Positions 8,108 through 16,848 of a stretch of 40,478 nucleotides of DNA are shown here, piece by piece. Position numbers and translations under genes: made by a program. This DNA is from JADGGM01 sp035277485 (GTDB lineage Bacteria > Gemmatimonadota > Gemmatimonadetes > Gemmatimonadales > Gemmatimonadaceae), in NCBI GenBank assembly GCA_035277485.1, contig DATEKK010000148.1, positions 1 through 40,478 of the forward strand. The letters are read 5' to 3'. The first letter of the stretch is position 1, and every line of letters begins with the position of its first letter. The notes under the pieces are model-generated. The model was given only the letters and a program-made list of their open reading frames with translations. It had not been told where the DNA came from and ran no database searches.

Positions 8108-11100
8108 TCAGCGGTTCAAGCCCAGCGACAGCACGAAGGAGCGCGTCTGCGGGTTGTTGAAGTAGTCGACGCCCTGGATGAGCGAGCTGGCACCGGCCAG
8201 ATTGGCTTCGGGATCGATACCGCGGTAGTTCGTCCAGGTGTGGAGGTTGCGCGCCGAAAGGCGGAGGTCGATCGTGCTGAAGCCCCACGACTTGACGAAG
8301 GGCTGATCAAGCGAGTACGCGACGCCGATCTCACGAAGCTTGACGAAGCCCGCGTCCTCGACGAACTGCGACGCGACCGGACCAAAGCCGGAACCAAGAT
8401 TCTGGAACCAGTCCTGATCCAGCACCACGGACGTGCCTGCGCCCGGGCCACCCACCGGCCCCGGCAGCCACGTCTTTCCAAACACAAAGCTGTTGCCGCG
8501 GATGTCTGTGTCTTTGTGCACGCCGAAGTTGTACAGCGCGCCGCGGGTGCCGTCCCACGTCTGCCCACCGTGCCGGATATCCAGCAGTCCGGAAACCGTC
8601 AACTTCTTGAAGGTGAGCGACGTGTGGATGCTGCCTAACCACTTCGGATTGCCATCGGAAATGACGCGCTGCGTTGGATCGAGGATCGGGAAGCCGTCGG
8701 GCCCGATGTACAGCGCGCCCTTCGGCGCATTGCCGCAGGACGCATCGATGTCCGTGCCGTCGATGTTCAAGCCGCGACCGCAGCGAGCGAAATCATTGCC
8801 GCGCAGAACGCCGAGCTCCGAGCCGTACCACGCGGTCGGAACGGCGCCGGTGAATCCACCGCCCGTGGCCAGGTCGCTGAACTGCTGACCCGACAAGTTC
8901 ACAATGCGGTTTTCGTTCTTGGACCAATTGACCCCGACTTCCCACGTGAGATCGGACCGCATGATCGGACGGAAATTGAACGACGTCTCGATACCGCGGT
9001 TGCGAATTACGCCGGCGTTCGACGTAATGGAGCTGAAGCCAGTCGAGTTCGGAACCGGGAGGGCGAAGATCGCGCCTTCCGTACGATCGAGGTAACCTGT
9101 GAGCGACGCGTCGGCGTGGTTGTTCAGCAAGCCGAGGTCGACACCGGTCTCGAATTCCTTGGTGCGCTCCGGGCCCAGGTTAGGCTGGGCTTTCTGACCA
9201 CCCTGAATCTGCCCGCCGAGACCTGCCTGGTTGAGGAGCAGTGCATCGCCCCAGCCACCGGTACCGACCGAGAATCCGCCAACGTAGTTCTGGAGCGTGC
9301 TGTAGACCGGCGGTTGGATGCCGGCCTCACCGTACGCAACACGGAACTTGCCGTAGGTCAGGACGCCAGTGTTCGATGCCGAATTCTGGAGGAAGTTCCA
9401 GGCGATATTGCCGCTCGGGAACCAGTGCCGCTGCGAACTCGTGCCGAACGACGAGAAGCCGTCGTTCGTCACCGACGCCTCGACGTTCACTTGGTTGAAC
9501 AGATACACGTTCGCCGATCCGAAATACCGCTCGGCGTGCACGTAACTCTGGAAGTCGTTAGGCGTCCAGGTCGTCGCGTTCCCAAGCGTGAAGGGCTGCT
9601 GCGCGATCAGCGAAACGCCCGTCACTTTCAACTGCCTGAAGCTCGTGCTATTCAGATTCTGACCGACGGTGAGGTTCGCACTGGCGTTTGGCGAGAACGT
9701 GTGCGTCACGGTGGCCGTCAGGTTGTGGTCGATGACGTAGTTCTTGAAATCACCTTCGATCACCTGGCCGGTCGGCTGGCCCGATGACGTCCACGGCAAT
9801 GCGTCCAGGCGCTGATCCGTGTAGTAGTCGGCCCCGAACACTTCCTTGACCTTGAGCCAGTCGAACGCATCCCACTCGACGTTCGCACTACCCAGTGTAC
9901 GCTGAACCGACCCGTTATTGGTCTGCTCGTAAATATCGAACAGGGGGTTGTCGTAGCCGCGCGTATCGAACTGCGAGTTCGCCGACGGCCACGGGAACCG
10001 GTACGAGCGCTGCTGTCCGGTCACGGGGTCGAGGAACGGCAGGTTGTTGAACTCGGGCGGCGTGCGCAGCGAACCCAACAGCAAGCCGTCGATGTTCGAA
10101 CCTTGCTGCACGTATTTCGCCTTGACGTCCGAGTACTGCGCGTTGATACCCACCTTGAGGTTGTCGAACACCTGGTGAGACGCGTTCACTCGCACCGTGT
10201 TCCTCTTGTACCAGTCGTTCGGGCCGGTAATATCGCCGTGATTGTTGTCGAGGCTGCCCGAGACGTAGTAGAGGGTCTTGTCGTTGCCGCCGGAGATATC
10301 CAGCGTGCTGTTCCAGTTGTGGCCGGTGACGAACAAGTCGTTGAAGTGCGCAAAGGTCGGCGTGCCTGCGGCAAGCTTGGGCCCCCACGAGCTACTGGTT
10401 GCATGACAGTCGGCCAGCGGCGATTGGGTCGCGTCGCACGAAGGCGTGAGTCCGGCCGAACCGTGACCGAAGTCCGTCTGCAGCGGCGGTCCCTGCGTGA
10501 CGTCGTCGAACGAATACGAGCTCCGCAGCGAATACCGCGTCGCGCCGGACGCGCCTTTCTTGGTCGTGATAATGATGACGCCAGCGCCTGCTCGCGCGCC
10601 GTAGATTGCCGACGCCGCGGCACCCTTAAGCACGTCGATGGACGCGATGTCGTCTGGGTTGAGGTCAGAAGCGCGGTTCTGCGCCGTTGCGCCGCCCTCG
10701 CCCGCCTCGGTCATGATCGTCGAGTTGTCGATTGGAATGCCGTCGACGATGAAGAGCGGCTGTGCGTCGCCGCTGATCGTCTTGGGACCACGAATTCGGA
10801 TGTATGCCGAGGATCCCGGATCGCCCGACGCCGACACGACTTCGACGTTAGGCGCCTTGCCGGCGAGCGCCGAGACGACGTTCGTCTCGTTGGCCTTGCT
10901 GACAAGTGATGTGTCGACCGAGTTCACGACGGAGCCCAGCCGCTCGCGGGTCTGCGTGGTTCCTTCACCCGTCACGACCACCTCGCCCAGCCGCAGCGGA
11001 TTCGCGGCCAGACTGAAGTTCTGGGTGATGTTGCCCGCGCTCAGCGTCACTTGTACCGACTGCACGTGGAAGCCGATCAAGCGCGCGGTGAGTGTCACCT

Positions 11101-11329
11101 GCTGGCCTTGGACACGGGCTGCGGGAACCTGGAACGTGTACTTACCATCGGCATCAGTCAGGCTGCCGATGTTCATGTTTTCGATGAAAACACTGGCCGA
11201 CGCGAGGGGTGCACCTGCCTCGCTCACAACTCGGCCACTGATCGTCGCCCCTTGTTGCGCCGCGGCCCACCCGGGTAGCAGCGCCGTCGCAGCCACGATC
11301 GCTATGGCTCTACGAACGAAACGTCCCAT
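8108..11329 (-). CDS. SusC/RagA-family TonB-linked outer-membrane receptor
   Basis: A 1073-residue protein with a signal peptide (about residues 1-24, ending WAAAQQ). A carboxypeptidase-like regulatory domain follows at about 28-110 (ISGRVVSEAGAPLASASVFI), then the TonB plug at about 125-250. The plug has the SusC-type sequences PLFIVDGIPIDNST, IASIDVLKGAAASAIYGARA and GVIIITTKKG. A 22-strand barrel makes up the rest, ending SFVLSLGLNR. Such proteins import oligomers across the outer membrane using the proton motive force via TonB. The start is supported by AAGGAGG ten bases upstream. It is followed by its SusD partner after 25 bp. A good promoter and a leader of about 300 nt lie upstream. 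The family is certain; the substrate is unknown. Confidence 0.95.
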   Translation of the reverse strand: MGRFVRRAIAIVAATALLPGWAAAQQGATISGRVVSEAGAPLASASVFIENMNIGSLTDADGKYTFQVPAARVQGQQVTLTARLIGFHVQSVQVTLSAGNITQNFSLAANPLRLGEVVVTGEGTTQTRERLGSVVNSVDTSLVSKANETNVVSALAGKAPNVEVVSASGDPGSSAYIRIRGPKTISGDAQPLFIVDGIPIDNSTIMTEAGEGGATAQNRASDLNPDDIASIDVLKGAAASAIYGARAGAGVIIITTKKGASGATRYSLRSSYSFDDVTQGPPLQTDFGHGSAGLTPSCDATQSPLADCHATSSSWGPKLAAGTPTFAHFNDLFVTGHNWNSTLDISGGNDKTLYYVSGSLDNNHGDITGPNDWYKRNTVRVNASHQVFDNLKVGINAQYSDVKAKYVQQGSNIDGLLLGSLRTPPEFNNLPFLDPVTGQQRSYRFPWPSANSQFDTRGYDNPLFDIYEQTNNGSVQRTLGSANVEWDAFDWLKVKEVFGADYYTDQRLDALPWTSSGQPTGQVIEGDFKNYVIDHNLTATVTHTFSPNASANLTVGQNLNSTSFRQLKVTGVSLIAQQPFTLGNATTWTPNDFQSYVHAERYFGSANVYLFNQVNVEASVTNDGFSSFGTSSQRHWFPSGNIAWNFLQNSASNTGVLTYGKFRVAYGEAGIQPPVYSTLQNYVGGFSVGTGGWGDALLLNQAGLGGQIQGGQKAQPNLGPERTKEFETGVDLGLLNNHADASLTGYLDRTEGAIFALPVPNSTGFSSITSNAGVIRNRGIETSFNFRPIMRSDLTWEVGVNWSKNENRIVNLSGQQFSDLATGGGFTGAVPTAWYGSELGVLRGNDFARCGRGLNIDGTDIDASCGNAPKGALYIGPDGFPILDPTQRVISDGNPKWLGSIHTSLTFKKLTVSGLLDIRHGGQTWDGTRGALYNFGVHKDTDIRGNSFVFGKTWLPGPVGGPGAGTSVVLDQDWFQNLGSGFGPVASQFVEDAGFVKLREIGVAYSLDQPFVKSWGFSTIDLRLSARNLHTWTNYRGIDPEANLAGASSLIQGVDYFNNPQTRSFVLSLGLNR

Positions 11330-11641
11330 TCTTCCTCCTTGCCACCTCTTCCAAAAGGTGTGTAGACGAGAACATGGGAACTGCGGCCGCTCTGCGAGAT
11401 TGCATAGCGGCGCCCTGACAATTTTCAGGTTCCTGGTTGATTCACCTCCGCGGTGAGGAGTGACAGAACAGCAGCGGTGCTAACGCACCGGGACAATCGC
11501 AGCGACTGGGAGAACGCGGCGCGAAGGCGCCGCTTGAATGCACGGGCGGGACAATGAGGAAGGCGCCATCACGCACATGCTGAGAGGCAGCCGCACTGTC
11601 ATCGAGATGAGGGGTTCTACGGAGCAAATAGACGCGGGCAG
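11330..11641 (-). promoter_or_regulatory. Long structured 5' leader of the SusC gene
   Basis: If transcription begins at the promoter at 11642-11671, about 305 nt precede the SusC ATG. Two perfect short hairpins lie in this leader: CGGTGC/GCACCG (11475-11490, four-base loop) and GCGGCGC/GCGCCGC (11516-11533, GAAG loop). A 40-codon frame (11602 to 11480) ends with its TAG inside the first hairpin, but it has no clear ribosome binding site. No riboswitch family is recognised. The remaining spacer, 11672-11774, holds nothing I can name. Confidence 0.4.
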
Positions 11642-11671
11642 AGTATACAGATAGTTTCCGGATCGCGTCAA
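11642..11671 (-). promoter_or_regulatory. Sigma-70 promoter of the SusC-SusD operon
   Basis: On the minus strand TTGACG (11671-11666) and TATACT (11647-11642) are separated by 18 bp; each hexamer matches consensus at five of six positions. It is the best promoter match in the window that faces a protein gene. Confidence 0.6.
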
Positions 11672-11774
11672 GGAGTGGTAAAGTATGCCGACCTGGGCGC
11701 TTGTGCCAGACAGTGCCGTGCTTTGACGTCTCCCGTCTGTTCCCCAGCGGTGGGTTCGCTTACCGGTCTCTCGC

Positions 11775-13022
11775 ATGGCCGACTTCTGCGCAACTGTCAT
11801 GGGATGGTCAGTATCCGATGCGCTCCGCGCCAGCGTTGGGTGGAGATCTAAGGCGAGCCTTCGCCGCCGAATCATCGCCGGATCGCTCGCGACGGCCATG
11901 GTCCTGACGTCCAGCCCAGGCTTTGCCGCCCCAATCGCGGCACAAACGCCAGAGACGACCGTTGCTCCTCGGTCATCGCGCACGAAGATCTACACAATCC
12001 TTGGTGCCATCCTCGGGGGAGCGATCGGACTCGGTATCCGCCATGGTAGCGGCGGAAAGAGCGCCGGCGTCGTTGCCGGATCGACCCTGGTGGGCGCCGG
12101 CATCGGCTTCGCCTTCGGACATGAGGCCGACCGGACGTACAACTCGCGCTACCGCGGCGTCGCCCCACTCCACGTCCAGAGCGTGGACGCCCGCCTCGAC
12201 GGCGAGCCCGTCGCCCTCTCCGCGGATGACTCGCTGATTGCGGTAGGCGGCAGCTCGGGGGTCGAGATGCTTCCGCTGAGCGGCGCGATGGAAGCTGGAA
12301 TACTGCGGGCTCGCGGGCTCAACAGTATCATCGCCGTTGCTCTGGCGCCGACGACCGGATGGCTCGCGGTAGGCTCGCCTGCCGGCCTCTACATGTTTCC
12401 GCCCAATACCGGTCCCGGAGCGCTGGTTCGTCCGGGCGACGTGGACGCCGTGGTGGGCGGCGAGCGGCAGGTGTACGTCGCGGTGAACGATCGCATCGAG
12501 ATTGCGCCGCTGTCCGATGACACGGCGCGTTCCTGGCCGGGCATCGCCGTGGGCGCGCCGGTGCACGCTCTCATGCTCGACCCCGATCACGGTCTCCTGT
12601 GGGCGACGACCGACCGGAATCTCATCGCGCTGCGCACGGCCGGCGACTCGCTCGTGCGCGTCGGCGAAGCGCCGCTCGACGCTGGTGGCCTGCACCTGGC
12701 ACAGACCGGCGACACGATCGCCGTTGCGTTAGGCGAACGCGGCGTGCAGCTGTTCGATGTCACCAATCCCGCCGCGCCGCGACCCGTGGCGTCGTGGACC
12801 ACCGCCCATTTCGCCTACGACGTCTCGATCGACAAACACCGGTTGTTCGTTGCCGCGGGGCCCGAAGGCGTGTACGTGGTCGATCTGAGCACCAGCCCAA
12901 TGCGCACGCTCGGTCTCGCCCGCGAGTTGGGATTCGCGACCGCGCTCGCATCGCGTCGCGGCTACACATACATTCTCGATCGGCGCGGCGTGGTGTTGCG
13001 CCGCGTTCTTTCCGACTTTTGA
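11775..13022 (+). CDS. Secreted or membrane-anchored beta-propeller-like protein (LVIVD-type repeats)
   Basis: A 415-residue protein. After a charged N-terminus comes a signal-like segment (IIAGSLATAMVLTSSPGFAA, about residues 33-52). A glycine-rich hydrophobic stretch of glycine-zipper type follows (ILGAILGGAIGLGIRHG and AGSTLVGAGIGFAFG, about 74-113). From residue 130 there are short repeating units of about 40 residues with alternating strands, such as GERGVQLFDVTNPAAPRPVASW and PEGVYVVDLSTSP, resembling LVIVD/propeller repeats seen in surface proteins. The true start may be the ATG at 11799, since neither ATG has a clear ribosome binding site. Six bases separate it from the DsbA-like gene, so the two are probably co-transcribed. 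Function unknown. Confidence 0.75.
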   Translation: MADFCATVMGWSVSDALRASVGWRSKASLRRRIIAGSLATAMVLTSSPGFAAPIAAQTPETTVAPRSSRTKIYTILGAILGGAIGLGIRHGSGGKSAGVVAGSTLVGAGIGFAFGHEADRTYNSRYRGVAPLHVQSVDARLDGEPVALSADDSLIAVGGSSGVEMLPLSGAMEAGILRARGLNSIIAVALAPTTGWLAVGSPAGLYMFPPNTGPGALVRPGDVDAVVGGERQVYVAVNDRIEIAPLSDDTARSWPGIAVGAPVHALMLDPDHGLLWATTDRNLIALRTAGDSLVRVGEAPLDAGGLHLAQTGDTIAVALGERGVQLFDVTNPAAPRPVASWTTAHFAYDVSIDKHRLFVAAGPEGVYVVDLSTSPMRTLGLARELGFATALASRRGYTYILDRRGVVLRRVLSDF

Positions 13023-13028
13023 GGACTC

Positions 13029-13739
13029 ATGGGTCTCGTACGCGTGACCGCGCTCGCGACGCTCGTCGCGGCATGCGCGATTAGTGGGTGCGGCTCGTCC
13101 GGGCATGATCGTTCGTCGTCGACATCCGCATCGGCGGCGGTCGCGGCACAGCCGCCTCAGTCGGAGCCGGCGACCAAGGGCGACACCGCGCTCAATCGAG
13201 CCGCCGACCACGCACGTGTAGAAGGCAACGCGAATGCGCCTTTGTGGGTCGTCGAGATCAGCGACTTCCAGTGCCCGTTCTGCCGCGAATGGCACGATCA
13301 GAGCTACGCAGCCATCAAGTCGCAGTACGTGGACACGGGGAAGATTCGCTTCGCGTACATCAATTATCCGCTTTCGATTCACAAGAACGCCTGGCCGGCC
13401 GCAGAAGCGGCCATGTGCGCCGCGGCGCAAGGGAAGTTCTGGCCCATGCACGACTCGCTGTTTGCGCTGCAGTCTCGCTGGGAGAACGCGGCAAATCCGC
13501 AGCCCGAGCTCGACTCGATCGCGGCGACTGTCGGCGTATCGCACGACGCGTACGCTACGTGCGTGACGCAGCACCAGATGCGCGCCCTCATCCAGGCCGA
13601 CGTGGACCGCGCGAATGAATCGGGCGTCACCGCGACACCGACGTTCATCATCGGCTCGGCGAAAATCACAGGCGCCCAACCGTTAGACCAATTCCGCGCG
13701 GTGATCGACGCGCAGTTGGCGAAGGTCAAGGCGCAGTAA
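13029..13739 (+). CDS. DsbA-like thioredoxin-fold lipoprotein
   Basis: The start follows GAGG by five bases. The 236-residue product opens with a lipoprotein signal and lipobox ISGC (Cys21), then a Ser/Ala/Pro-rich linker to about residue 55. The rest is a thioredoxin_4/DsbA-type domain with the redox motif CPFC (residues 82-85, in ISDFQCPFCREW) and the conserved cis-proline region TATPTFIIG near residue 205. Family members oxidise or isomerise disulfides in exported proteins. The lipid anchor would hold the protein in the periplasm at a membrane. It is encoded directly after the propeller-like protein, a possible client. The exact redox role (oxidase, isomerase or reductase) is not visible. 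Confidence 0.88.
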   Translation: MGLVRVTALATLVAACAISGCGSSGHDRSSSTSASAAVAAQPPQSEPATKGDTALNRAADHARVEGNANAPLWVVEISDFQCPFCREWHDQSYAAIKSQYVDTGKIRFAYINYPLSIHKNAWPAAEAAMCAAAQGKFWPMHDSLFALQSRWENAANPQPELDSIAATVGVSHDAYATCVTQHQMRALIQADVDRANESGVTATPTFIIGSAKITGAQPLDQFRAVIDAQLAKVKAQ

Positions 13740-13770
13740 CTCGACGTCGCTTTCACGCCGGCGCGGCACC

Positions 13771-15057
13771 ATGCTTCGTCCGTTCTACGCGGTTGCCGTC
13801 GAGGTTGCGCGCGTTGCGGCATCGGTGGCACCGGAGCGCGACGGCAAGTTCTGGCGATCGCTGGGCGCGCGAAAAAACATCCAAGAGCGCTACGCCGCGT
13901 GGGGCGCCGCGCACCGCGATGCAGCGCGGCCGCTGCTCTGGATGCACGCGCCGTCGGTCGGCGAAGGCCTGCAGGCGCGGCCGGTGATCGAACGGCTGCG
14001 CGCGTCGCGCAGCGATCTCCAACTCGCGTACACGCACTTCTCGCCCAGCGCCGAGCGGTTCGCGCATTCGTTAGGCGCGGACTTCGTGGATTATCTGCCG
14101 TTCGATTCGGTGGCCGACGCGCGCGCCACGCTCGATGCGCTCGCGCCCACCGCGCTCGTGTACAGCAAGCTCGATGTCTGGCCCGCGCTCACCCGCGAAG
14201 CGGCGCAGCGCGGCGTGGCACTCGGGCTCATCAGCGCGACGCTCGCCGCGCAATCGGCCCGGCGGTCGCGCCTCGCGGCGGTGGTGCTGCGCGACGCGTA
14301 CGCACGCCTCGATGCGGTGGGCGCGATCGACCAGGATGATGCGGGCCGTCTGCTTGCGTTAGGCGTGCGCCAGGCCGCGCTCGAGGTGACGGGCGACACG
14401 CGCTACGACCAGGTGTGGGCGCGCGCCCAGCGCGTCGACCGCGGCGGCATCCTGCTGGCCCCGCTGGCCAGCCCCCGCCTCACGGTCGTCGCGGGATCGA
14501 CGTGGCCGGCCGACGAAGCCGTGCTCGCGAACGCGTGGCGCTCGGTGCGCCGGCAGGTGCCAGGCGTGCGGCTCATCATCGCGCCGCACGAACCCGAGCC
14601 GGCGCACCTGGCGTCCATCGAACGGTGGGCCGCGGCGGACCGGATGACGCTCGCGCGTCTCTCCGACGATGCCGCGGCCACCGCGGATGTCGTGCTCGTC
14701 GATCGCGTGGGCGTGTTGGGCGACCTGTACGCGCTGGCCACGGCCGCATTCGTGGGCGGCGGCTTTCACGAAGCCGGATTGCACTCGGTGCTCGAGCCCG
14801 CCGCGTTCGGCGCGCCGGTGGCGTTCGGTCCGCACTGCGAGCGGAGCCGCGACGCGATGCTGTTGGCGAAAGCGGGCGGCGGTGTCGCGGTGCCGAGCGC
14901 GACCGCGCTGGCGGGCGCGCTCATCGGGTGGCTGCACGCGGAGGCAAACCGGCGCGCCGCGGGTGAGCGCGCGCTGGCGGTGGTGCGAAACGGGCTGGGC
15001 GCGGCGGACCGGTCGACGCGGCTGGTCGAGCGCCTGCTCGACCGCCGCTCCGCCTAA
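13771..15057 (+). CDS. waaA: 3-deoxy-D-manno-octulosonic acid (Kdo) transferase
   Basis: A 428-residue protein, close to the 425 residues of the E. coli enzyme. It transfers Kdo from CMP-Kdo to the lipid A precursor on the inner face of the cytoplasmic membrane, the first step of LPS core assembly. Diagnostic stretches are LLWMHAPSVGEGLQA near residue 55 (family WxHxxSVGE), TGDTRYDQV near residue 208, and the nucleotide-binding end with FVGGGFHEAGLHSVLEPAAFG around 325. The N-terminal membrane helix is weak. It follows the DsbA-like gene by 31 bp and may be co-transcribed. Its TAA stop lies in the first of three CTAACGGA octamers shared with the convergent receiver gene. It implies an LPS-bearing organism. 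Confidence 0.93.
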   Translation: MLRPFYAVAVEVARVAASVAPERDGKFWRSLGARKNIQERYAAWGAAHRDAARPLLWMHAPSVGEGLQARPVIERLRASRSDLQLAYTHFSPSAERFAHSLGADFVDYLPFDSVADARATLDALAPTALVYSKLDVWPALTREAAQRGVALGLISATLAAQSARRSRLAAVVLRDAYARLDAVGAIDQDDAGRLLALGVRQAALEVTGDTRYDQVWARAQRVDRGGILLAPLASPRLTVVAGSTWPADEAVLANAWRSVRRQVPGVRLIIAPHEPEPAHLASIERWAAADRMTLARLSDDAAATADVVLVDRVGVLGDLYALATAAFVGGGFHEAGLHSVLEPAAFGAPVAFGPHCERSRDAMLLAKAGGGVAVPSATALAGALIGWLHAEANRRAAGERALAVVRNGLGAADRSTRLVERLLDRRSA

Positions 15058-15076
15058 CGGACTAACGGACTAACGG
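15054..15076. repeat. Triple CTAACGG octamer carrying the stop codons of two convergent genes
   Basis: The unit CTAACGGA is repeated at 15054, 15062 and 15070. TAA codons at 15055, 15063 and 15071 close all three plus-strand frames; the first is the waaA stop. The complement supplies TAG codons on the minus strand, and the one at 15072-15070 is the stop of the receiver gene. Two units of the same octamer stand at the end of atpG (18324-18337), and one at the end of the gene at 4230. Confidence 0.7.
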
Positions 15077-15483
15077 CCCAGCGAGGACTCGGGCGACGCG
15101 GCCACGTCCGCGCCCTGCCCCAGGTTGCGGCGCACGCACTCGGCGAGCTCAGGGAGCTCGATCGGCTTCGTGATCACGTCGTCGGCGCCGGTGAGGACCA
15201 TGCCCTCGCGGGCGCGACGCTCGCCTAACCCCGTGAGCATCACGATCCGCGCGTGCGCGCCGTGCGGGTGGTCCCGCATCGCGCGGCACACCGCCCAGCC
15301 GTCGCGGCCCGGCATCAGCACGTCCAGCAGCACCAGCGCCGGACGCACGCTGTCGAACAGCGCCATCCCTTCGTCTGCGTTGTACGCGATGCGAACCGCG
15401 TAGCCCCGCAGCTCGAGGTACCGGCGCAGAATATCCGCGTTTTCCCGACTGTCATCGACGATGAGAATCGTCGCCGCACTCAT
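15070..15483 (-). CDS. Stand-alone response-regulator receiver domain (CheY-like)
   Basis: The ATG at 15483 begins the domain directly (MSAATILIVDDSREN); in-frame codons further upstream run into repeat sequence. The 137-residue product is one receiver domain: acidic pair D10/D11, phosphoacceptor D54 in LVLLDVLMPG, T84 and K106 in ITKPIE. All catalytic residues are present, so it should accept phosphate from a histidine kinase. The last 15 residues are a loose tail, and there is no output domain. No kinase gene is nearby, so its partner and target are unknown. It converges with waaA and shares the octamer array for its stop. Confidence 0.9.
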   Translation of the reverse strand: MSAATILIVDDSRENADILRRYLELRGYAVRIAYNADEGMALFDSVRPALVLLDVLMPGRDGWAVCRAMRDHPHGAHARIVMLTGLGERRAREGMVLTGADDVITKPIELPELAECVRRNLGQGADVAASPESSLGR

Positions 15484-15582
15484 GGCTGGCCACCCATTGC
15501 TGATTCCGTGGCCCTGAGGGCGAGCAAAATATGAGCCATATCCAATCCTAAACTCTGCGCGTGATGACGGGCGACACGACAT

Positions 15583-15835
15583 GGGGAAGAGGGAAGCGCT
15601 CGCTCGCGCTCGCTGGGGGAAGCGCTCTGCTGGGGGAAGCGGCGGCGACGCCGCCTGAGAGAGTGGACGGACATCAGTGGTCTCTGGGTGGAGAGCGCCG
15701 CAGCGCGGGGCTCGCGCATGGTACCCCAGTCGAGCAGACCATTGATGTTGTTCCTCTCCCTCAGGCGGCGTCGCCGCCGCTTCCCGCAGCGCAGCGCTTC
15801 CCCCAGCGAGCGCGAGCGAGCGCTTCCCTCTTCCC
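15583..15835. repeat. Long imperfect inverted repeat with GGGAAG arms
   Basis: About 80 bp (15583-15663) recur inverted at about 15754-15835 with few mismatches, separated by some 90 bp. The arms contain GGGAAGAGGGAAGCGCTCGC, a further GGGGGAAGCG, and an inner palindrome GGCGGCGACGCCGCC. This fills most of the 388-bp spacer between the receiver gene (start 15483) and the barrel gene (stop 15872). The G-rich purine strand and inverted layout match the shorter elements at 19207 and 40212. Open frames across it are repeat-derived and not credible genes. The rest of the spacer shows nothing I can name. Confidence 0.7.
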
Positions 15836-15871
15836 TTTGGAGTCCGCGATCAGGAACTCAGACGCAGCTCA

Positions 15872-16534
15872 CTAGTGTCGGATCGTCTGCGGACGGAACG
15901 CGAGGCCGAAGCCGAAGCCTGTCTGGCTTGGTCCCGCACCGACGGCGCCGACCGTGAGCGCGCCCCGCAGCGAAAGCATCGAGTTCACGGCCCAATCGAG
16001 GCCGATGTCGAAGTTCACGTTCGCGTCCGTTCCTTCGCCATGGCACGAGCTCACGCACGCGTCGATCGAGAGACGCGGCGCCGCGTACGGCGTGAGCGAC
16101 ATCCCGTTCTGCAGCGGGAACCTGTGTCCGGCGACGACGCCGATCGGAATACGCAGGAAGCCGATGTCGCTCGAGAACGCGCCGTAGAGACCGCCCGTTA
16201 GCATGAGGTCGATCGGCATGTCCTGTGTCGAGCGAATCAACTGCTGGCCAATGCCGCCGCCGATCAAGAAGAGCGTCGATGCACCCGACGGCGATGAGAA
16301 ACCGAGGTCGAATCCGATGTGTGTGTCGGGCCCGATCCCTTCACGCCACTGCGCGAGTCCCGTGGTGCCATAGTCGCCGCCACCCGCGACCGCAAAATTG
16401 AATTCGCGTGTGGAGACCTCCGGCAACTGGAACGCCGGATAATGCCACGCCTGGGCGCTCACGCGTCCTGCGAGCGTGGTCGAAGCCGCTGCTGCCACGA
16501 GCACGGCAATGAACGTCGACGTCTTGCGATTCAT
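15872..16534 (-). CDS. Outer-membrane beta-barrel protein, unknown function
   Basis: The start at 16534 is chosen because GGAGG lies five bases upstream and the product then begins MNRKTSTFIAVLVAAAAS, a signal peptide ending near VSAQA. The 220-residue mature protein alternates glycine-rich strands and turns: FNFAVAGGGDYGTTGLAQW, THIGFDLGFSSPSG, FGFGLAFRP at the end. This suits an eight- to ten-strand barrel of the Opa/OmpW size class. It lies 50 bp after atpC and may be read from the ATP synthase transcript, though its own ribosome binding site is strong. A pair of cysteines (DACVSSCHG) may form a disulfide. Substrate or role unknown. Confidence 0.75.
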   Translation of the reverse strand: MNRKTSTFIAVLVAAAASTTLAGRVSAQAWHYPAFQLPEVSTREFNFAVAGGGDYGTTGLAQWREGIGPDTHIGFDLGFSSPSGASTLFLIGGGIGQQLIRSTQDMPIDLMLTGGLYGAFSSDIGFLRIPIGVVAGHRFPLQNGMSLTPYAAPRLSIDACVSSCHGEGTDANVNFDIGLDWAVNSMLSLRGALTVGAVGAGPSQTGFGFGLAFRPQTIRH

Positions 16535-16584
16535 GAGGCTCCTCCCCATTGGCTTGAACTCGTCGCGCCCTGAGGGCGCACGCA

Positions 16585-16839
16585 TCACCGACTGATGCTC
16601 GCCTGCTCCGTAACAACCCGGACCTGGTTGTCCACGACCTGGAGGAACCCGCCCGCCACCGAGAATCGCTGCGTGGACGCGCCGTCCTCCACCCGTAACG
16701 TGCCCGTGCCTAACGCCGTGATCATCGGCGCGTGGTTGGACAGGATGCCGACTTCGCCGTCGAACGCGGGCGCGACCACGGCTGTCGCCTGTCCCTCGAA
16801 CAGCGTCGCTTCCGCCGAGATGACCGAGACCGTCAGCAC
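16585..16839 (-). CDS. atpC: ATP synthase epsilon subunit, short form without the C-terminal helical domain
   Basis: The GTG start at 16839 is preceded by TGAGGA and lies nine bases after the atpD stop. The 84-residue product is the beta-sandwich half of epsilon: MLTVSVISAEATLFEGQATA, the conserved EVGILSNHAPMITAL and GGFLQVVDNQVRV. Epsilon is usually about 130-140 residues, with two C-terminal helices that can inhibit ATP hydrolysis; here the frame stops after residue 84. The reading frame looks intact, so this is probably a natural short form rather than a broken gene. Similar short epsilons are, to my knowledge, present in Bacteroidetes and Chlorobi. The subunit should still join gamma to the c-ring. 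Confidence 0.9.
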   Translation of the reverse strand: MLTVSVISAEATLFEGQATAVVAPAFDGEVGILSNHAPMITALGTGTLRVEDGASTQRFSVAGGFLQVVDNQVRVVTEQASISR

Positions 16840-16848
16840 GTGGCGTCC

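Noticed and set aside
11480..11602. Forty-codon leader peptide before SusC
   Set aside because: There is no clear ribosome binding site and no obvious peptide signature; kept only as a remark in the leader entry.
15561..15875. Open frame of 104 codons over the long inverted repeat
   Set aside because: Its codons come from both arms of the repeat, it has no ribosome binding site and no recognisable protein pattern.
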